DNA of 17,946 nt from CAZHMN01 sp964533705 (GTDB taxonomy: Bacteria > Electryoneota > B3-LCP). The notes under the pieces are model-generated. The model searched no databases, was not told where the DNA came from, and saw only the letters and a program-made list of their open reading frames with translations. Each line of letters begins with the position of its first letter. Positions within the stretch are counted from its first letter, which is position 1. The stretch covers positions 1 through 17,946 of the forward strand of contig CAZHMN010000061.1 of NCBI GenBank assembly GCA_964533705.1. Direction: 5' to 3'. Below are positions 14,419-17,946 of this stretch, piece after piece. The translations under genes and the position numbers were made by a program.

Positions 14419-17094
14419 ATGCCCGACCTGGCCAAAACCTACGACCCAAAACTCGTAGAGGAGAAGTGGTATCGCTTCTGGGAAGAGAATGATCTCTTCC
14501 GCACGGAACCCGATCCCGACAAGCAACCCTACGTCATCATGATGCCGCCGCCCAATGTAACCGGTATCCTGCACATGGGGCATGCGCTTCAGGATGCGGT
14601 TCAGGACGCCCTTATCCGCTACCATCGCATGAAGGGCTTCGAAGCCCTCTGGATGCCGGGCACGGATCACGCCGGCATCGCCACTCAGAACGTCGTCGAG
14701 AAGGAACTGGCGGAAAAAGGCATCACTCGTGAAGAGTTGGGCAGAGAAGCGTTCCTCGAAGAAGTATGGAAATGGAAGGAGAAACACGGCGGCATCATCT
14801 CCGTTCAAAAACGCCGCCTGGGCGATTCTCCCGATTGGCACCGGGAGCGCTTTACCATGGACGAGGGCATGTCCCGGGCGGTGGCGGAAGCTTTCGTGCG
14901 CCTTTATAACGAAGGGCTCATCTATCGCGGTGATTATATCGTCAACTGGTGCCCCCGCTGCCAGACGGCCATCTCCGACGAGGAAGTGGATCACAAGGAT
15001 ACTCAGGGTCATCTCTGGTATATCCGTTATCCTCTCAAGGATTCGGATGAGTTTTTAACCGTTGCAACCACCCGCCCCGAGACCATGCTGGGGGATACTG
15101 CCATTGCCGCCCATCCCGACGACGAACGCTTCCAGTATTTGAAGGGTAAAACCGTCCTCCTGCCCGTGCTGGGCCGCGAAATCCCGGTGATCTTCGACGA
15201 CTTCGTTGATCCGAAATTCGGCACCGGTCTGGTCAAGGTTACCCCAGCCCACGATCCCAACGATTTTGAAATGGGGCAGAGGCATAACCTGCCCTCGGTT
15301 AAGGTGCTGAATGCGAGAGGCGTGATGACCGCCGAGGCAGGACCGGATTTTGAAGGCATGGATCGCTTCGAGTGCCGCGAAGCTCTGTTAAAAAGGCTGG
15401 AAGAACACACCCTGCTGGAGAAAACAAAACCCCACACCCACGCTATCGGACATTGCAGCCGTTGCAAAACTGTCATCGAGCCCTATCTATCCCGCCAGTG
15501 GTTCGTAAAAATGAAACCTCTGGCCGCGCCGGCTATCGAGTCGGTTAAATCGGGTCGGATCAAATTTGTCCCCAAACGATGGGAAAAGGTCTACCTGAGG
15601 TGGCTCGAGGATATCCGTGACTGGTGCATCTCGAGGCAGCTCTGGTGGGGACACCGCATTCCGGTTTATACCTGCGATAAGTGCCGCCACGAGTGGGCCT
15701 CTGTCAACGCACCCGGGGAATGTCCCAAATGCAAGAGTAAGAATTTTCAGCAGGATCCTGACGTTCTGGACACCTGGTTTTCCTCCTGGCTCTGGCCCTT
15801 TTCCACGCTGGGTTGGCCGGAAGAAAACGACGCTTATCGCTATTTTTATCCCACCGACGTCCTGGTGTCCGGCTATGATATCATCTTCTTCTGGATCGCC
15901 CGCATGATCATGGCTGGATTGAAATTTACCGGCGAAGAGCCCTATCACACGGTTTACATCACCGGCATGATTAAGGATGAACTGGGCCGCTGGATGTCCA
16001 AATCGCTGGGCAACGGCATTGATCCCCTGGAGATGATTGATCAGTATGGCGCCGATGCGGTGCGCTACAGTCTGGTGGTGTTGACCACCGAGGGTCAGGA
16101 TATCAAACTGGCGCCTTCACGCTTTGAAATGGGGCGCAACTTCGCCAATAAACTGTGGAACGCCGCTCGCTTTCTATTGATGCAAAAGAGGCCGGATCGG
16201 TTCACCGTGATTGAACCGGCCGTAAGGCTCTCCCGAGCTGAACTTAAACTGGAAGACCGCTGGATTTTATCCCGCTTGCAGGGCATGCTGAAAACCGTCA
16301 AAGATAGAATCAAACGGTATCGCCTGAACGAAGCCCTCCTGGCCATATACGATTTCACCTGGCATGACTACTGTGACTGGTACGTCGAATTGATCAAACC
16401 GCGCTTGTATCAAGCTGGAGATTCCAGTCAGAGGGAAGCAACTCTGGCGCTGGCCTTCCGGGTTTTCGAGAGCGCCTTAAGAGCGCTGCACCCTTTCATG
16501 CCCTTCGTCACCGAGGAGCTGTGGCAGCAAATCGCTTCAATTGATGGACTGCTGTTGGATGTTAACGATTCGCACAGCGTCATGCGCCAGAGATACCCGG
16601 AAGCGAATTCTTCATTGATTGACCGGCGGGCCGAAAGGCAGATGGAGGTGATCCAGAGCGTGATTCAAGCCGTGCGCAACGTTCGCGCCGAGATGAGTGT
16701 ACCACCCGGGGCCGAAGCCAGAGTCCTGATAGCAGGCCCGGACGAGGAGATCAATATTCTCCTGGAGCAGTTCGACATGCTGAAAAATCTTGCTAAGATC
16801 AGCGAGCTCCGCAAAGCTGAATCCAAACCCAAACATGCGGCCAGCGCGGTGGTCGGGACAATGGAAATATTCGTTCCCCTGGAGGGATTGATTGATTTGG
16901 AAATCGAGCGCGCCCGTTTGGACAAGGAGATCACCCGTTACGAAGGGATGCTGCGTGGAATTATGAAGAAACTGGGGAATGAGTCTTTTCTGCAAAAGGC
17001 GCCTCCAGAGATTGTAAAACGTGAAGAACGGAAGAAGGAAGAAATAGAAGCGGCTTTAACAAAACTACAGCGAAATAGGGCGGGTATTGGATAA
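14419..17094 (+). CDS. valS: Valyl-tRNA synthetase
   Basis: Encodes 891 residues, full length for bacterial ValRS. It charges tRNA-Val with valine in the cytoplasm and edits threonine. The class I HIGH motif is HMGH (52-55, after PPPNVTGIL). The second signature reads W-M-S-K-S-L-G-N (525-532), where W replaces the usual first K of KMSKS while the catalytic MSKS is kept. Editing-domain sequences (TTRPETMLGDTAIAAHP, GTGLVKVTPAHDPNDFEMG) and zinc-ribbon cysteines (CPRCQ, CSRCK, CDKC with CPKC) are present. The C-terminal arm is the coiled coil LEIERARLDKEITRYEGML to the end, as expected. No Shine-Dalgarno is obvious before ATG 14419. The gene precedes the tRNA-tuf operon, but that operon has its own promoter. 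Confidence 0.97.
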   Translation: MPDLAKTYDPKLVEEKWYRFWEENDLFRTEPDPDKQPYVIMMPPPNVTGILHMGHALQDAVQDALIRYHRMKGFEALWMPGTDHAGIATQNVVEKELAEKGITREELGREAFLEEVWKWKEKHGGIISVQKRRLGDSPDWHRERFTMDEGMSRAVAEAFVRLYNEGLIYRGDYIVNWCPRCQTAISDEEVDHKDTQGHLWYIRYPLKDSDEFLTVATTRPETMLGDTAIAAHPDDERFQYLKGKTVLLPVLGREIPVIFDDFVDPKFGTGLVKVTPAHDPNDFEMGQRHNLPSVKVLNARGVMTAEAGPDFEGMDRFECREALLKRLEEHTLLEKTKPHTHAIGHCSRCKTVIEPYLSRQWFVKMKPLAAPAIESVKSGRIKFVPKRWEKVYLRWLEDIRDWCISRQLWWGHRIPVYTCDKCRHEWASVNAPGECPKCKSKNFQQDPDVLDTWFSSWLWPFSTLGWPEENDAYRYFYPTDVLVSGYDIIFFWIARMIMAGLKFTGEEPYHTVYITGMIKDELGRWMSKSLGNGIDPLEMIDQYGADAVRYSLVVLTTEGQDIKLAPSRFEMGRNFANKLWNAARFLLMQKRPDRFTVIEPAVRLSRAELKLEDRWILSRLQGMLKTVKDRIKRYRLNEALLAIYDFTWHDYCDWYVELIKPRLYQAGDSSQREATLALAFRVFESALRALHPFMPFVTEELWQQIASIDGLLLDVNDSHSVMRQRYPEANSSLIDRRAERQMEVIQSVIQAVRNVRAEMSVPPGAEARVLIAGPDEEINILLEQFDMLKNLAKISELRKAESKPKHAASAVVGTMEIFVPLEGLIDLEIERARLDKEITRYEGMLRGIMKKLGNESFLQKAPPEIVKREERKKEEIEAALTKLQRNRAGIG

Positions 17095-17173
17095 AAAGAG
17101 ATTCTGGAGCGAGGGAATTATTACGATAATTGCGAATTGATGAAAAAAATTTGAGAAAATTTGCAAAAATCAC

Positions 17174-17201
17174 TTGACTTTCCATCGTAATTAGTTATAT
17201 T
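17174..17201 (+). promoter_or_regulatory. Promoter of the tRNA-tuf operon
   Basis: TTGACT (17174-17179), 16-bp spacer, TATATT (17196-17201), then the first tRNA 17 bases later. The upstream 60 bases are A/T-rich with A-tracts, like an UP element. The same core occurs at 732-759. Confidence 0.8.
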
Positions 17202-17218
17202 ATAGGTTTCTGTTTAGG

Positions 17219-17291
17219 GCTGGCGTAGCTCAGTTGGTAGAGCTGCTGATTTGTAATCAGCCGGTCGGGGGTTCGAGTCCCTTCGCCAGCT
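17219..17291 (+). tRNA. tRNA-Thr (anticodon UGU)
   Basis: Acceptor GCTGGCG/CGCCAGC, D-arm GCTC-AGTTGGTA-GAGC, anticodon stem GCTGA/TCAGC with loop TTTGTAA giving anticodon TGT, and T-loop TTCGAGT. The T-stem has two G-U pairs. CCA is not encoded. First tRNA of the operon. Confidence 0.95.
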
Positions 17292-17401
17292 CTGCGTCGC
17301 CGGTTCAAACGAATATTACTTCGAAAATAAACCTCTGAGCATCGGCTTGAAATTTTGAGATTCGGGCTGATACAGGGGGATTATGTACTTCTCTGGCGTA
17401 T

Positions 17402-17484
17402 GGGGAGATGCCCGAGCGGTCAAAGGGAGCAGACTGTAAATCTGCCGGCTGAGGCCTACAGAGGTTCGAACCCTCTTCTCCCCA
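17402..17484 (+). tRNA. tRNA-Tyr (anticodon GUA)
   Basis: Acceptor GGGGAGA/TCTCCCC, anticodon stem GCAGA/TCTGC with loop CTGTAAA giving GTA, and a long class II variable arm (CGGCTGAGGCCTACA). T-loop TTCGAAC. Discriminator A. Length and long arm fit bacterial tRNA-Tyr. Confidence 0.95.
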
Positions 17485-17512
17485 CAGGTCATCCCAAGAG
17501 GACGACTTCGTC

Positions 17513-17586
17513 GCGGGAGTAGCTCAGATGGCTAGAGCATCAGCCTTCCAAGCTGAGGGTCGCGGGTTCGAGTCCCGTTTCCCGCT
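17513..17586 (+). tRNA. tRNA-Gly (anticodon UCC)
   Basis: Acceptor GCGGGAG/TTCCCGC with one G-U pair, D-arm GCTC/GAGC, anticodon stem TCAGC/GCTGA with loop CTTCCAA giving TCC, and T-arm GCGGG-TTCGAGT-CCCGT. CCA is not encoded. Confidence 0.95.
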
Positions 17587-17611
17587 CTGATCCCGTCCAT
17601 AACGATGATCC

Positions 17612-17692
17612 GCTCGCCTGGCTCAGCCCCGAAGGTGCGCCTTCCGGCGCATCGGTAGAGCGGGCTCAGGCCAGGTCGCCGGTCCGAACCGG
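17612..17692 (+). pseudogene. Degenerate tRNA copy (tRNA-Thr(GGU)-like) with palindrome inserted in the D-loop
   Basis: It matches the downstream tRNA-Thr(GGU) in blocks: GCTCGC, GCTCAG, TCGGTAGAGCG, AGGTC and CCGGTCCGA. A 25-nt insert (17627-17651) containing TGCGCC-TTCC-GGCGCA splits the D-loop. The anticodon arm is reduced to GGC-TCAG-GCC, seven bases shorter than normal, and the 3' acceptor strand is missing (CCGG then AAAAAG). It cannot work as a normal tRNA. CCTGG at 17617-17621 can pair with CCAGG at 17671-17675, so the remnant may fold as one long hairpin. Confidence 0.7.
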
Positions 17693-17718
17693 AAAAAGAA
17701 AAACTGAGGATTATTCTC

Positions 17719-17791
<73 letters not shown>

Positions 17792-17891
17792 CGTCAGGAC
17801 TAATCTAAGCGTAATCATTAAAGTCGGGAACCCTTGAGTTAAGAAGAGACTGAGGGTCTAAGACGTTTCAATTACGAATGGAGGATTCTCC
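17792..17891 (+). promoter_or_regulatory. Leader of tuf with a weak hairpin
   Basis: This 100-nt spacer contains an imperfect stem, ACCCT plus AGT (17830-17839) with ACT plus AGGGT (17849-17857). GGAGG (17880-17884) lies seven bases before the tuf ATG. No separate promoter is clear, which fits transcription from the tRNA promoter. Confidence 0.4.
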
Positions 17892-17946
17892 ATGGCCAAG
17901 GCGAAATTTGAACGCACCAAGCCGCACGTCAACGTGGGGACGATTG
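17892..17946 (+). CDS. tuf: Elongation factor Tu, N-terminal fragment (3' end outside window)
   Basis: The 18 visible codons, MAKAKFERTKPHVNVGTI, are the invariant start of bacterial EF-Tu, leading into the GTP-binding G1 loop that lies beyond the window. EF-Tu delivers aminoacyl-tRNA to the ribosome. ATG 17892 follows GGAGG by seven bases. The gene ends the operon tRNA-Thr, tRNA-Tyr, tRNA-Gly, tRNA-Thr, tuf, the same order as thrU-tyrU-glyT-thrT-tufB in E. coli. Confidence 0.97.
   Translation, partial: MAKAKFERTKPHVNVGTI

Noticed and set aside
14386..15012. 208-residue open frame on the minus strand
   Set aside because: It lies antisense to the conserved catalytic part of valS and has no recognisable protein features.
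17612..17692. Degenerate tRNA as a tRNA-Sec, because TCA appears in its shortened anticodon region
   Set aside because: It has no 7-nt anticodon loop, no long variable arm, no long acceptor stem and no 3' acceptor strand. It matches tRNA-Thr(GGU) instead.

Overview
The window looks like a chromosomal segment from a Gram-negative bacterium of the FCB superphylum, probably one of its candidate phyla rather than Bacteroidetes proper. Four secreted proteins end in the 'YPNPFNPTTT' type of type IX secretion (T9SS) C-terminal domain. Most genes, though not all, have clear Shine-Dalgarno sites, which argues against classical Bacteroidetes. Base composition is near 50% GC. The phylum assignment is inference from these traits only.

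Layout. Positions 1-632 hold the 3' end of a GH130-type glycoside phosphorylase gene. A TrmB-type regulator (825-1649) follows, with its own promoter and nearby dyad sequences. Next come four genes for exported proteins: two tandem seven-blade FG-GAP/VCBS propeller proteins (1808-3598, 3673-5448) and two paralogous right-handed beta-helix proteins (5934-7673, 8288-10033). All four have an N-terminal signal peptide and the T9SS-type tail. On the minus strand, a MsbA-like ABC exporter and a single-domain response regulator form an operon (12535 to 10287). On the plus strand follow a thioredoxin-coupled arsenate reductase (12738-13178), a Prx6-type peroxiredoxin (13378-14016), a cluster of palindromic repeats (14105-14307), valyl-tRNA synthetase (14419-17094), and the operon tRNA-Thr(UGU), tRNA-Tyr, tRNA-Gly, tRNA-Thr(GGU), tuf, cut off by the window end. 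A degenerate tRNA copy with a palindrome in its D-loop sits inside this operon.

Main discovery candidate. Both beta-helix genes are interrupted by a single in-frame TGA, in each case at codon 144 of the inferred protein. The frame then continues without a stop for about 435 further codons through beta-helix repeats, an Ig-like domain and the T9SS tail. The proteins align without gaps around the TGA, with N-L-A before it and G-x-G-I-x-C and N-P-x-I-S-Y-C-T after it. In both genes a 17-nt RNA hairpin with 7 paired positions and a GAU loop begins exactly 13 nt after the TGA. That geometry resembles a bacterial selenocysteine insertion element. The TGA lies in a surface-loop extension of the first Cys-marked coil, next to a cysteine (U-x-x-C or U-x-x-x-C). 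No other complete or 3'-complete gene in the window ends in TGA (6 TAA, 5 TAG). The best reading is recoding or programmed readthrough of UGA in a secreted beta-helix family. Selenocysteine is the leading hypothesis; cysteine or tryptophan insertion by a suppressor tRNA is the alternative. The window contains no selA, selB, selC or selD gene, so this needs the rest of the genome.
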